Assembly: GCA_020630065.1 (NCBI GenBank)
Contig: JAHDCC010000017.1
Location: forward strand, 3,298-59,618
Origin: Acidimicrobiales bacterium
GTDB taxonomy: Bacteria; Actinomycetota; Acidimicrobiia; Acidimicrobiales; SZUA-35
Length of the DNA stretch: 56,321 bases
Direction of reading: 5' to 3'
Under the pieces are notes generated by a model that had not been told where the DNA came from, made no database searches, and saw only the letters and a list, made by a program, of their open reading frames with translations. Position numbers and translations under genes: made by a program. Below, one piece after another: positions 33,483-42,449 of the stretch. Numbering within the stretch: position 1 is the first letter of the stretch; every line of letters starts with the position of its first letter.

Positions 33483-34991
33483 CTAACCTGCGCTGCAGGC
33501 GGTTCGTGTTGAAAAGGTCGAGCCGTACTTAGCTGCGACGTAGTACGTTATCTCGCCTGGGCGGACCGTGTCGGTAAAGGTGGTTTCGGCTCCGGTGGCT
33601 CGACCACGCCAATATTGTGGACTGTCGTTGACCGTCCGATAGATAACAAACCGGTCCACGTTTTCGACCGTCGGCCAGCTGACTACAACCTGGTTTGCGA
33701 CGTCACCCACAGAAATTGAACAGTTGGGGACAGGCTGCGGTTCGGTTCCGACACCCGGATCGAAACTGCATCGAGTTCGATCACTTTTTGTGCTGTCGAC
33801 CGATTTCGAAGCGACAAAGTATTCGATCGTGGCGGTGCGGTTGCTGTCGGTGAACGACAATCCGGCAACGTTGCCTCGCCAATATTGTTGGCTCCCGTTC
33901 ACCGTCCGGTAGATGACGTAACGGTCGGCTCCGACCGCTTCGCTCCAGCTGACCTCAACAGAGACGCCGTCGACCACGGCGGCGCAGCTGGCCGGTGCCT
34001 CTAACTCTGGTTCTATCGGGTCTCCAACTACGAGGCCGCCGTTTAATCCGCATGTTCGTCGAGCGGTGGTTCCATTGGCCGCTACGGTGTCGATCCGGTA
34101 GGCGTTCGACGCGTTGAACGCAGATGGGTCTATCCACGATGTTGTTCCTGGCAGAACAGTGGCTACGACGGTTTCGTTGTTTGAGCTGTTCTGGTCTCGT
34201 CGTATCTCATAGGACACGGCGTTGTTGCTTGGGGCTGGAGTCCAGCTGATTTCGGGTCGCCCGTCGACGAGTTTGGCGACGCAGTTAAGTACTGCTTGGG
34301 CGTCGGCTTGCCCGGCCCCGCCGACACAGTCTGGCACTAAACGAAATTCGTATTCAGACCCGTGTTGGTTCAACCATTGCCGTAATGCTGGAGCCGTGTT
34401 GTCTTGGCCGAACGAACCATCATGCAAAATAATATTGTCGCCGTCTACAGCTAGGTTAAGGTTGTCGACTATTTCTTGTACCGCCGGCAACGGCCGCCGG
34501 TAATCTTCCCCGTCTGCTTCCCAGAAGATTTCTCTCAGACCCCGTTCGGCGCTGACGCTTCGAACAATGTCGTTTGTGGCGCCCCGTGGTGGCCGGTAGC
34601 AGGTTAGCGTTGGACCTCCAGCGTCGGATACCGCCTGCTGGGCGAGGTCAAACTCTGCCGCTATTTCGGCTGCGGTGAGGTCGGTTAGGCGAGGGTGGGT
34701 GTTGGTGTGGTTGCCGAGAGCGTGGCCGCCGTTGACCATCGCCTGGAATGTGGCTGGATCGGAACGGATAGCGTCGCCGATTACAAAGAACGTCGCTTTG
34801 ACGCCAAACTCGTCGAGCACGTCGAGAACTTCCTGGCTGGCTGAGTCTAACGATGGGCCATCGTCGAACGTTAGGTATACGACTTTTGGTTCGGCCGCTT
34901 CGGCCGAAGCCGGGAACGCAAACACGGTCGCAGCGATCAGTATGAGTACTCCAAGAATCGCGCCAAACATAAACAGAATGCGGTTAGCCAT
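33483..34991 (-). CDS. secreted polysaccharide deacetylase with C-terminal FN3-like modules
   Basis: A 502-residue exported protein. Residues 1-32 are a signal peptide or signal anchor ending in SAEAAEP. The NodB deacetylase domain (~35-230) has TFDDGP, HTNTHP (metal His pair) and RPPRGA, the metal/catalytic motifs of CE4 enzymes, which deacetylate peptidoglycan, chitin or similar glycans. Three FN3-like modules follow. The last two carry near-identical blocks, DRYVIYRTVNGSQQYWRG and DRFVIYRTVNDSPQYWRG, showing recent internal duplication. AAAGG lies before ATG 34991. The 184-nt gap upstream (34992-35175) holds no gene that I can see. The Ser/Thr/Asn-rich modules probably bind cell-wall glycan. 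Confidence 0.88.
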   Translation of the reverse strand: MANRILFMFGAILGVLILIAATVFAFPASAEAAEPKVVYLTFDDGPSLDSASQEVLDVLDEFGVKATFFVIGDAIRSDPATFQAMVNGGHALGNHTNTHPRLTDLTAAEIAAEFDLAQQAVSDAGGPTLTCYRPPRGATNDIVRSVSAERGLREIFWEADGEDYRRPLPAVQEIVDNLNLAVDGDNIILHDGSFGQDNTAPALRQWLNQHGSEYEFRLVPDCVGGAGQADAQAVLNCVAKLVDGRPEISWTPAPSNNAVSYEIRRDQNSSNNETVVATVLPGTTSWIDPSAFNASNAYRIDTVAANGTTARRTCGLNGGLVVGDPIEPELEAPASCAAVVDGVSVEVSWSEAVGADRYVIYRTVNGSQQYWRGNVAGLSFTDSNRTATIEYFVASKSVDSTKSDRTRCSFDPGVGTEPQPVPNCSISVGDVANQVVVSWPTVENVDRFVIYRTVNDSPQYWRGRATGAETTFTDTVRPGEITYYVAAKYGSTFSTRTACSAG

Positions 34992-35175
34992 GGGATGCCT
35001 TTATGAGAAAGTGATATAGGAAAGGTGCGCGGCCGATAATGTCTGCTGCCTAAACAGCGATTTCAGCGAGACGTTAACACACCCACGGCGCTCAATGTTC
35101 AACCTGGGAGCATTCGGGATTATTTGCCTACACCCTCTGATAGAGCTGAATTGGGGTGATTTTGTGTCTGGGTCA

Positions 35176-36378
35176 TCATCGATCGACGTCGGGTAAAAGC
35201 GGAACTCTTACCCCGGGTTCTTGTCCGACTAGTGTCGCCCGCCCAATCGACGACAAGCCGTATCGACCCCGAACCGTGTCAACCGCAGAATCGAGGAGGG
35301 GAGAGGATCGAGTTTCGAACGGCAACGCTTGTTGAACAGCGTCGGCTGGCGACAGGTTGTTGATCGTGAATCCGAGCAGGGTGAGTCGCCGCTGTCGTAT
35401 TTCGCTCTCGCGTTCTTCGAGCAGACTTTGGGCGACGTCGAGAAAGGTTGCGGTAGAAGCGGTAGCTTCATGGAACGTATGTGATCGGGTGTCGCGGCTA
35501 AAATCTCCAAACCTGAACCTCAGGGTTGCCGTGCGGCCGACCCGGTTTCCGTCCCGTAGCCGGTGGGTGACCCGATCAACCAACTCCAGCAGTATCGCCT
35601 TCACCTCGGTCAAGCTGCGAGGCCGGTTTCTGAGTGCCTGCTGAGACCCGATCGAGGAACGTCGCTTCCCGGTGACAACCCGTCGAGGGTCTTGATTGTG
35701 GGAGAGGGCATGCAGATGGCGGCCAGCGCTAGGGCCGAGAATAGAAACCAAAACCGATTCGTCTAAACCTGCTACTTGGCCGACTGTGGTTAGCCCTTTC
35801 TCGTTGAGCTTCTCAGCGGTCTTAACCCCCACACCCCACAGGCTTCGAACCGGTAGTGGGTGGAGAAAGTGGAGTTCTTTTTCAGGTTCGACGACGAGCA
35901 GTCCATCAGGTTTGCAAACGCCGCTAGCTACTTTGGCCAAAAACTTGGTTCGAGCTACCCCGACAGAAATAGCAAGACCGACCTCATTAGCCACCCGACT
36001 CCGAAGTCGAGTTGCTATAGATTCAGGAGTGCCGACTAGGCGTCCGAGTCCGGAAACATCTAGGAAGGCTTCGTCGATAGAGATCGGCTCGACCAGGGGA
36101 GTCGTATCATCGAATATCTGGAAGACCTGTCTGCTTGCTTCAGAGTACGCTTCCATTCTCGGGTCGACGGTGAGTAAACCCGGGCATAACCGTCGGGCTG
36201 CGGCGCCGTTCATGGCGGTTCGGACACCCATCGCTCGGGCTTCGTAGCTGGCGGCAAGAATGACACCGCGGCCAACAGCGGTAGGTCGACCACGAAGGTG
36301 CGGGTGGTCTCGCTGTTCAACGGAGGCGTAAAACGCGTCGAGGTCTGCGTGGAGCACCGTAGCTTCAGTCGAACACAT
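35176..36378 (-). CDS. dinB: DNA polymerase IV (Y-family translesion polymerase)
   Basis: A 400-residue Y-family polymerase. Catalytic carboxylates are Asp12 in HADLDAFYASVEQ and Asp102-Glu103 in SIDEAFLDVSG. VGVARTKFLAKVASGVCKPDGL and LWGVGVKTAEKLNEKGLTT (helix-hairpin-helix) follow, with the little-finger domain at the C-terminus. It copies past lesions in the SOS response. The start is either ATG 36378, lying inside the LexA box, or GTG 36357, which gives an N-terminus of more usual length and puts the box just upstream; both are plausible. I see no clear beta-clamp motif at the very end. Confidence 0.93.
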   Translation of the reverse strand: MCSTEATVLHADLDAFYASVEQRDHPHLRGRPTAVGRGVILAASYEARAMGVRTAMNGAAARRLCPGLLTVDPRMEAYSEASRQVFQIFDDTTPLVEPISIDEAFLDVSGLGRLVGTPESIATRLRSRVANEVGLAISVGVARTKFLAKVASGVCKPDGLLVVEPEKELHFLHPLPVRSLWGVGVKTAEKLNEKGLTTVGQVAGLDESVLVSILGPSAGRHLHALSHNQDPRRVVTGKRRSSIGSQQALRNRPRSLTEVKAILLELVDRVTHRLRDGNRVGRTATLRFRFGDFSRDTRSHTFHEATASTATFLDVAQSLLEERESEIRQRRLTLLGFTINNLSPADAVQQALPFETRSSPLLDSAVDTVRGRYGLSSIGRATLVGQEPGVRVPLLPDVDR

Positions 36379-36383
36379 GTTCG
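36370..36383. promoter_or_regulatory. LexA (SOS) box
   Basis: CGAACACATGTTCG, a 14-bp perfect palindrome fitting the Gram-positive/mycobacterial SOS consensus CGAAC-N4-GTTCG. It overlaps the first possible start codon of dinB and lies 138 nt before the start I chose for the divergent gene. Damage-inducible control of dinB, and perhaps of the divergent gene, follows from family knowledge. Confidence 0.8.
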
Positions 36384-36520
36384 TATGGTATCACGTTACC
36401 CTTCTTCGAATGTTCGAACGATTCTTTCAACGGCGAACGAACGTCACCGTTCAGCGAGCGAGGCTAGCGGGGCCACCCGCATCTAGTAATAAAGCATCGT
36501 CGTCTCATCTGCGATGGAAC

Positions 36521-37207
36521 ATGCCTGCCCGGGCCTTATCAGAAGTCGCAGTAACGATCACGGTGACCGACCCGCCGTCTGTCTCGATGCTTCATTTCTG
36601 GGCATTGCAAGCCAGTTTCGTTCACGACGGTTCTGTAATCGGCGCAGCACATTTCGGACTCCAACACCACCCCGACTATCCGCAGAACGGCGCAGTCAAC
36701 TGGGGTGGTTACCTCAGTTCGGGCGGACAGCTAGACGGCTCCACCTCTGCTCTTGAATCGGCTCTATCTAACCCCAACACTCGAAACTATGAGTGGAAAC
36801 CCAACCGGCCCTACCTCTACCGGATCTATCAAACCCCAACCGAATCGCATCGCTGGCGTGGGTCGATCACCGACCTCGTAACAGGTGCCGAAACGGTGGT
36901 ACGTGACCTACACGTTCAGGCCGACTACCTTCAACACCCGATGGTGTGGAGCGAAGTGTTCGCTCATTGTGATCACCCATCACACACGATTCAATGGTCA
37001 GACCTCGCCGCATTCACAGCTTCAGGCGAACTGATTCGACCCGAAACAGTGAAACTGAGCTACCAGACCTTCGACAAAGGAGGATGCGGCAACACCAATA
37101 TCTCCCACGGCAGCGAACCGGGCTCGTTCACCCAGACAACAAACACCATCCGAACAAACCCGGCAGGTAGTCGACTTCCTCTGGCGAACGGGACCGACAC
37201 TATCTAG
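36521..37207 (+). CDS. conserved-looking protein of unknown function
   Basis: A protein of about 228 residues, not recognised. It has a beta-rich composition with many aromatic residues (HFWALQASFVHDG, GAVNWGGYLSSGG, PYLYRIYQTPTESHRWRGSI) and two Cys late in the chain. It lacks a signal peptide or helix that would place it in the membrane. The layout recalls carbohydrate-binding or DUF3472-like beta-sandwich proteins, but this is only an impression. Start: ATG 36521 begins the well-structured part; ATG 36410 and 36377 are in frame further 5', the latter within the LexA box. Divergent from dinB, so it could be SOS-responsive. Confidence 0.55.
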   Translation: MPARALSEVAVTITVTDPPSVSMLHFWALQASFVHDGSVIGAAHFGLQHHPDYPQNGAVNWGGYLSSGGQLDGSTSALESALSNPNTRNYEWKPNRPYLYRIYQTPTESHRWRGSITDLVTGAETVVRDLHVQADYLQHPMVWSEVFAHCDHPSHTIQWSDLAAFTASGELIRPETVKLSYQTFDKGGCGNTNISHGSEPGSFTQTTNTIRTNPAGSRLPLANGTDTI

Positions 37208-37252
37208 TTTTTGACCCGACCAAAAGTTGATGCCGTAGTCGTCGAACCAGCA

Positions 37253-37305
37253 GACCGAAACCGATTAATCTCACCCCGACTGAAACGAGGAAATCGGTTT
37301 CTGTC
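37253..37305. terminator. hairpin in the 37208-37472 intergenic stretch
   Basis: 37253-37266 pairs with 37292-37305 with one mismatch (13 pairs, 25-nt loop). It lies about 45 nt after the stop of the unknown-function gene and before the end of the convergent DUF4870 gene. It could end transcription from either side; no U-tract. The remainder of this 265-nt gap shows no convincing gene. Confidence 0.35.
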
Positions 37306-37472
37306 GGACCGGTCAACGCAAGCGTTCGGGGAGCGGTTGTGCTGGGCTTCGTTGAAGGCGACGGTGTCGGCGACTTCTCAGTTGACGGATTTAGAGGTTT
37401 CTTCGATTTGTGGAGGTCGACAGTGCTTGAGCTGAACCGTTAACCCGTGGCTAGCGTTTCTAAAGCCGAAAT

Positions 37473-38024
37473 TTATTTCACTAGATGAAGCACAAAAGGC
37501 ATCCGGTAAGACTCGCCCTTGTTGGCCTTGATAGCGGCGATCACCGACAGGACAGCCCCGAGAATCATGAAACAGAAGACAGCCAAATAGCCGGCGAAGA
37601 AAAGTGCGGCACCTATCACAGTAAAGATCTCTGAGATGGAGCTAGCCACGAAAAATACCCCGCCTAGTGCAAACATTCCTAGAGTGGTCATGAAAACGGT
37701 GATAATCAAATTGAGGGCTTCGGCTGAGTGATGTCGAACAAAGGGACTCGTGTCTTTCTTGACCAGATAAATAACCAGCGGGGCGATCCCGGCGGCGATA
37801 AAGATCGACAGATGGGTCAACAACGCCATCGTACGGTCGTCATTGGTTGTCCCGTTGACGAGAGGTTGTTGCGGCCACTGGCCAGAGGCTTGTGGCTGAC
37901 CGGGTTGGGGGTCGCCCACCCATTGAGCACCGTCCCAGTACTGTTGACGTGAAGCGTCTATTGAATACCAACCGGGGGCCGCCTGCCCTGATGGTTGATG
38001 AACCTCGCCCGACTGAAACGTCAC
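37473..38024 (-). CDS. DUF2510-DUF4870 membrane protein
   Basis: A 183-residue protein. The N-terminal DUF2510 motif (AAPGWYSIDASRQQYWDGAQW, a short Trp-rich module common in actinobacterial membrane proteins) is followed by a Pro/Gln-rich linker. A DUF4870/Tic20-like domain has four helices: LLTHLSIFIAAGIAPLVIYL, then the FVRHHSAEALN signature, and two further helices before IKANKGESYRMPF. The function of either domain is unknown. Start GTG 38024 with AAAGG upstream. Confidence 0.82.
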   Translation of the reverse strand: MTFQSGEVHQPSGQAAPGWYSIDASRQQYWDGAQWVGDPQPGQPQASGQWPQQPLVNGTTNDDRTMALLTHLSIFIAAGIAPLVIYLVKKDTSPFVRHHSAEALNLIITVFMTTLGMFALGGVFFVASSISEIFTVIGAALFFAGYLAVFCFMILGAVLSVIAAIKANKGESYRMPFVLHLVK

Positions 38025-38157
38025 TTCTTACGCCTTTCCAGATTGTCTATTTTTTCGCCTGAAAACCTATTCTACCGCGCATGTCGCCTGGGTAATCGGC
38101 GGTCCAGGCCAAGTGCACGGTTGCTCGTCAACGTACTATTCGAACTATTGTTGACCA

Positions 38158-38931
38158 ATGGACGTATCTCAGGCCTCAAACTTCGCCGACCTGTATCCGC
38201 CGGTCTGTCCATACGAAATCAAGATCACGCCGATGCGGATGAACTGGGATCAGCTCACAATGCTTCACTGGAGATATCGTCCTGACGAAGTGCAGAAGCT
38301 ATTGCCCAAGGGATTGACCGTTGAAACTTTCGACGGGTCTGCATGGGTGGGGTTGGTGCCGTTCCAAATGACGGTGGATATTCCCGGTATGCCAGCGATG
38401 CGGCGATGGCTGTATTTTCCTGAGACGAACGTTCGGACCTATGTGCGAGGCGAATCTGGGCAGCCTGGGGTTTGGTTCTTTTCGTTGGAGGCGTCGTCGT
38501 TGCCTGCGGTGCTCACAGCACGAGCCACCTACCAGGTGCCGTATTGTTGGGCCGACATGTCGATTGCCCACGATGTCGAAAAGAACACGATTCGCTACGA
38601 ATCTCGACGAAAATGGCCGTCGCCTCGGGGAGCCGAGTCGAAGGTAGAAATTTCTATCGGAGAACCGTTTCAACCCGGGCAAGCATCAGACCTCGACAAC
38701 TTCTTGACCTCAAGATGGGAACTGTACGGGGCGGTTGGGCCGCTAATAACGTACGCAAAAATGTTCCATGAACCGTGGCCGCTCTATCACGGTTCGGTTA
38801 TTGAGTGCGACGACGAACTAGTTCGCGCTGCCGGGTTTAGCCAACCTACCGGCGACCCGATTGTTCACTACTCTCCAGGGGTGAGCGTTCGATGTGGTTG
38901 GCCCAGCCGAGGTTCCAGCTTGAAGCGTTAG
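38158..38931 (+). CDS. DUF2071 (YqjF-like) protein
   Basis: A 257-residue protein matching the DUF2071/YqjF family: MNWDQLTMLHWRYRPDEVQKLLPKGLTVETFDGSAWVGLVPF at the start, ETNVRTYVRG, then a GVWFFSLEASSLPAVLTAR segment, and FLTSRWELYGAVG later. The family fold resembles acetoacetate decarboxylase, but no activity is established. It ends 4 nt into the convergent Rpf-like gene. The 133-nt gap to the divergent DUF4870 gene carries the promoters. Confidence 0.8.
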   Translation: MDVSQASNFADLYPPVCPYEIKITPMRMNWDQLTMLHWRYRPDEVQKLLPKGLTVETFDGSAWVGLVPFQMTVDIPGMPAMRRWLYFPETNVRTYVRGESGQPGVWFFSLEASSLPAVLTARATYQVPYCWADMSIAHDVEKNTIRYESRRKWPSPRGAESKVEISIGEPFQPGQASDLDNFLTSRWELYGAVGPLITYAKMFHEPWPLYHGSVIECDDELVRAAGFSQPTGDPIVHYSPGVSVRCGWPSRGSSLKR

Positions 38932-39596
38932 AGAAAACGTCCACAGGTAGGCCATGGCTGAGCGCCGCGAGAAGCGTACAGTGCAAACGCCATAGCATCC
39001 TGGTCGGCTGGTGACGCTTTCGCCGGGTTGACGCCAACTAGGTCGTTGCGTCCAGACGACTTGGCCACTGAATCCCACGTGCCTTGATTAAATTGGTAGG
39101 CGCCGTAGTAGCCGGCAGGGTTGACGGCGTCGTAACGTCCACTAGCTTCGCAGTCGCGTAGTTTGGCCCAAGCTTCGGCCGACGGGCCACCCGCTGGCGG
39201 AGGGGTTGGTTCAGCATTTGGGGCAGGTTCTGGAGCGGGTGCTGGTTCGGGCGGTGCTGCTGCCGTTGTTTCCGGTGGTGGCGTAGACGTTGTAGGAACT
39301 ACCCCACCCGAGACGGCGTTTCCGGCTGGTGCTTCGACGACAGCTTCATCCGAATCGTTTGGTTCAGTGTCGGGAGTTGTGTCTTCTGTGACAGGAACTT
39401 CGGCCGCTGCCACCGATTTCGCTTCGCCTGTCGCCACTTCGTCGGTTTCGCCTGAACGTAACATCGTGATAGCGGCAGCTAGTGCTACGACGCAGCCTAC
39501 TACAGCCACTAGGCCGACAACACGGTTTTTGTTGTTCGACTCGTTAGAGGCTTTTGGGGCGATGAAACGTCGGAGCTGTTCGAAAAATGTCCTCAC
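38928..39596 (-). CDS. membrane-anchored resuscitation-promoting-factor-like muralytic protein
   Basis: A 222-residue protein. A short cytosolic segment and one membrane helix (~28-45, VGLVAVVGCVVALAAAITML) anchor it. A long Pro/Ala/Glu/Thr linker (~50-140) spans the wall. The C-terminal ~78 residues form an Rpf/transglycosylase-like domain: AWAKLRDCEASGRYDAVNPA with the conserved catalytic Glu in DCEASG, GYYGAYQFNQGTWDSVA, and a second Cys near the end (WPTCGRF), the usual disulphide partner. It should cleave peptidoglycan glycan strands. Start GTG 39596. Confidence 0.88.
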   Translation of the reverse strand: MRTFFEQLRRFIAPKASNESNNKNRVVGLVAVVGCVVALAAAITMLRSGETDEVATGEAKSVAAAEVPVTEDTTPDTEPNDSDEAVVEAPAGNAVSGGVVPTTSTPPPETTAAAPPEPAPAPEPAPNAEPTPPPAGGPSAEAWAKLRDCEASGRYDAVNPAGYYGAYQFNQGTWDSVAKSSGRNDLVGVNPAKASPADQDAMAFALYASRGAQPWPTCGRFL

Positions 39597-39654
39597 TACG
39601 CTAATAGTAGGTAGTTAACGACCTAATTGCATGTCGCTGTGGCCGGAGCCATGT

Positions 39655-39978
39655 TTATACAGCTAATTCTCGATACTCGGGGTGGCGCTTAATGTAGGTC
39701 GCCGCATACGGGCAGACCGGACTGATCTGTTGGTTATCGGCTCGAATCAGGTCGAGTAAACCGGCCATCAACGTGCCAGCGTGACCAGCATTACGGTACT
39801 CGGGTGGGGTGAATACCAGCGGAACGGTTACCAACCCACCGGTTTCGCTGAAGGTGGCGTAGCTGAGTACGTCGCCGCTGGACGATGTGAGTTCGAACCT
39901 TCCGGTTTCAACGTTTTTGTGAACCTTAAAGGATGGTTCAGTGTCGCTGTTGCTGGAGGTAGGGTCGTCGATTGCCAT
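39655..39978 (-). CDS. GNAT-like N-acetyltransferase, small YidJ/PF14542 type
   Basis: A 107-residue one-domain acetyltransferase of the short GNAT-like type: RFELTSSSGDVLSYATFSE, then TVPLVFTPPEYRNAGHAGTLMAGLLDLIRADNQ, which contains the R-x-x-G-x-A/G acetyl-CoA loop, and ISPVCPYAATYIKRHPEY with the conserved Cys-Pro-Tyr-Ala and His-Pro-Glu-Tyr segments. Substrate unknown. AGGAAC precedes ATG 39978. Confidence 0.82.
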   Translation of the reverse strand: MAIDDPTSSNSDTEPSFKVHKNVETGRFELTSSSGDVLSYATFSETGGLVTVPLVFTPPEYRNAGHAGTLMAGLLDLIRADNQQISPVCPYAATYIKRHPEYRELAV

Positions 39979-40043
39979 ATGTTCCTAACCGTTTGAGATC
40001 TTCAACGTATTCCACATAATGGCTACGGACTAGCCGGTGAGGG

Positions 40044-41996
40044 CTAGTCGTTTAGGATCCGAAGGATCTCCTTGCCGTATCGATCGGCTTTCGCTGGCCC
40101 GATACCGGGTACATCTAATAGCTCGCCCATGGTGGATGGCATCATCCGAACCAATGCAGCAATGGTTCGGTTGTTGACCACGATGTAGGCCGGTACCGCA
40201 TCTTCTTCGGCTGTTGTCCGACGCCATTCAACCAGCGCCTTATAGTCCGGGTCGTCGACTGGCAGGTCTGCTTTGGCTGATGCCGCAGATAGGCGAGAGG
40301 GGGCTGATTTGCTTTTGACGGTTGTGTTCTCCGGCGGCGGGTCAAGTATGTCTAGATACGACGATCGGTTGCGTCGAACAGCCTTATCGCCGAACTGTCG
40401 TTCTTCAGCCCAGCTAAGGTAGACGGATTCTTTTGCCCGAGTGATGCCGACGTGAAGCAGACGTCGTTCTTCTGCTAATTCGGCAGGCGTTTCGGCGTAT
40501 CCGATTGGGACAAGGCCTCGTTCGACTCCGAGAATGTAGACACACGTCCACTCCAAACCTTTCGCGGCGTGGAACGTCATGATCTCGACCGCGTCTGAGC
40601 GGGTGGTTTCTTCTTGGGTGGCCGTCGACGTTACCCAATCAAGAAACGAACCGGTCGAGCTGTCTGGGTCGGCGCTGAGGTGATCGGTAAGTAGGCGTTG
40701 AAGGGCTTGACGGTTGCTGTGCCGGTCAAGTTCGGCTGTTGTCGCCCCCGAGGGTTTTGGGGCGTTAGCTTCGATTTCGTCTCGTACCGGTTCGACGGCG
40801 TCTGCCAGGTCGTGGCCGCACCTTCGGATCAAGGTTAGGAGTTGTTTCACTTCGGGCTGGTCGATGAGCCGTGAACCGCCACGAACTTGGGTGGGGATTT
40901 GGTTGGCTCGGAACTGTTCGGCCACGATGGCGGTTTGAGCGTTGGTCCTGACCAGCACCGCTTGCTCGCTCCACGGCGTGCCCCGGTCGAACGCTTCTTG
41001 AGTAAGCCGGGCGGTGGCTGCTGCTTCTAGACGGTCGGTCTGATATGAGGTGACATGGGGTTTGTCGCCGTCGGGAAGGTGGGCGACAGGTGGTTTTCCG
41101 TCTCGGACGTTTGACGGCAGGATGGAATGCCCGGCCGCGACTACCTGAGGTGTCGACCGGTAATTGTGTCCGAGTTGGATAGTGGTTCCACCATTGAATT
41201 TATCTTCAAACCAACGAATGTAGGAGGCGTCGGCACCGTTCCATCCGTAGATCGCCTGGTTTGGGTCGCCGACCACACAGAGATCTTTGCGACCTCCGAG
41301 CCAACTGTTCAAAAGATTGAACTGCAATGGGTTGATGTCTTGGAACTCGTCAACGAAGAAGTGTCGATGTTGTTGCCGGATGCGTGACGCGTATTCTTCG
41401 TCGCCGAGGTCTCGTATGCAGAGCCACAACAGGTCGTCAAAGTCGACCAGTCGGCGTCGGCGTTTCTCGTCTCGGTACCGGTCGATGACGTCAACCATTT
41501 CCGCGATGGGTAGCGGTGGGGTTCGTTTGGCGGCTTGGGCAGCGTGGGGGTAGGTCGCTGATGTTAACGCCCTAGCTGACACCCACTCCAATTCGGTGGT
41601 CACGTCGAGTGGAAGGGTTTTGTCCCCACGGGGAATAAGGCTCGCTACAAAACCGACTTTACGGTCGAGGAGTTCAGGTGGTCGGATGCCTCGTTCGGCC
41701 CACCGTTGATGAAGTTGGGCGTAGGCGAGGGAATGGAATGTCCCGGTCTTGATTCCTGGAGCGATATGTAACTGGTTGAGTCGCTGCCGCAGTTCGCTGG
41801 CCGCTTTGCGGGTAAAGGTTACCGCCAGCACACCGGACGGTTCGAGGTCTAGCTGGTCGGCCCGCCACGCGATGCGTCGGGTTAAGACCCGGGTTTTGCC
41901 GCTGCCTGCTCCGGCAAGGATGGCTAGCGGTTCGGACGTGGCGGTGACTGCCTCGAGCTGTGTTTCGTCTAACCCGTCCAGGAGTGAAGATGTCAT
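40044..41996 (-). CDS. uvrD2: superfamily I DNA helicase UvrD2-type with HRDC domain
   Basis: A 650-residue 3'-5' helicase. Motif I is AGAGSGKTRV (GAGSGKT at 29-35), motif II VDEFQDINPLQF, then VGDPNQAIYGWNGAD (III), QLGHNYRSTPQ (IV), IMTFHAAKGLEW (V) and VGITRAKESVYLSW (VI). The last ~75 residues are an HRDC domain (LVEWRRTTAEEDAVPAYIVV to the HhH-like LLDVPGIGPAKADRYG), the layout of mycobacterial UvrD2. It unwinds DNA during repair and replication. A QDI replaces the usual QDx in motif II but the DExx box is intact. Confidence 0.9.
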   Translation of the reverse strand: MTSSLLDGLDETQLEAVTATSEPLAILAGAGSGKTRVLTRRIAWRADQLDLEPSGVLAVTFTRKAASELRQRLNQLHIAPGIKTGTFHSLAYAQLHQRWAERGIRPPELLDRKVGFVASLIPRGDKTLPLDVTTELEWVSARALTSATYPHAAQAAKRTPPLPIAEMVDVIDRYRDEKRRRRLVDFDDLLWLCIRDLGDEEYASRIRQQHRHFFVDEFQDINPLQFNLLNSWLGGRKDLCVVGDPNQAIYGWNGADASYIRWFEDKFNGGTTIQLGHNYRSTPQVVAAGHSILPSNVRDGKPPVAHLPDGDKPHVTSYQTDRLEAAATARLTQEAFDRGTPWSEQAVLVRTNAQTAIVAEQFRANQIPTQVRGGSRLIDQPEVKQLLTLIRRCGHDLADAVEPVRDEIEANAPKPSGATTAELDRHSNRQALQRLLTDHLSADPDSSTGSFLDWVTSTATQEETTRSDAVEIMTFHAAKGLEWTCVYILGVERGLVPIGYAETPAELAEERRLLHVGITRAKESVYLSWAEERQFGDKAVRRNRSSYLDILDPPPENTTVKSKSAPSRLSAASAKADLPVDDPDYKALVEWRRTTAEEDAVPAYIVVNNRTIAALVRMMPSTMGELLDVPGIGPAKADRYGKEILRILND

Positions 41997-42033
41997 AGAT
42001 GGACAAATCCTATTCGGTCACTGTGTCATCTGG

Positions 42034-42333
42034 CTACCGGTCGGGCTGTAACGGCAGCGTGACCCCTTCGCCTTTAAGTAGTGACGCCTGCAGTTCAGGG
42101 TTGTGAGGGATAAGTCGGCCTGAAGCGGTGACAACTCGCCACCAGGGAAACGCCGGGTCGCCCTGGTCGATGGTTTGTCCGATTTGGCGCAGGGCGTTTC
42201 CGACAGCTCGAGCTGCCCCAGGGTGGCCAGATTCCGCTGCGACGTCGCCATAGGACAAAACATCACCAGGCTGGGTTGTCTGTAAAACGTCGAGTACGGC
42301 CCGTTGAAAGTCGGTTAGTTCACTTGGTGCCAT
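42034..42333 (-). CDS. atl: alkyltransferase-like protein (MGMT fold, no acceptor Cys)
   Basis: A 99-residue protein with the DNA-binding domain of O6-alkylguanine transferases: FQRAVLDVLQTTQPGDVLSYGDVA and the Arg-finger helix ARAVGNALRQ (Arg42). The active-site motif PCHRV is replaced by PWWRV at 63-67, so Trp stands where the acceptor Cys would be. This is the mark of ATL proteins, which bind O6-alkylguanine and hand it to nucleotide-excision repair without repairing it (family knowledge). It lies next to uvrD2 on the same strand and divergent from the tag gene. Confidence 0.85.
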   Translation of the reverse strand: MAPSELTDFQRAVLDVLQTTQPGDVLSYGDVAAESGHPGAARAVGNALRQIGQTIDQGDPAFPWWRVVTASGRLIPHNPELQASLLKGEGVTLPLQPDR

Positions 42334-42449
42334 CGGGCTTCATCGTAACTCGGGTCAAATAGGGCCGCATTTTACGGTGAGGATGTTCGGCAAGAATCGA
42401 GGCGTACCGGAATAGGTTGAAAAGTTATGTGGAAGGTATCGTTACCACG

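Noticed and set aside
36402-36420. Second LexA-like palindrome (CGAATGTTCG) near the dinB LexA box
   Set aside because: Arms are only CGAA/TTCG with a 2-nt spacer and do not fit CGAAC-N4-GTTCG.
37211-37435. 74-codon plus-strand frame after the unknown-function gene
   Set aside because: It contains a stable hairpin, lacks a ribosome binding site and shows basic, low-complexity residues typical of out-of-frame reading.
39163-39618. 151-codon plus-strand frame opposite the Rpf-like gene
   Set aside because: Its Gly/Ala/Ser/Val repeats are the mirror image of the Pro/Ala linker of the real minus-strand gene.
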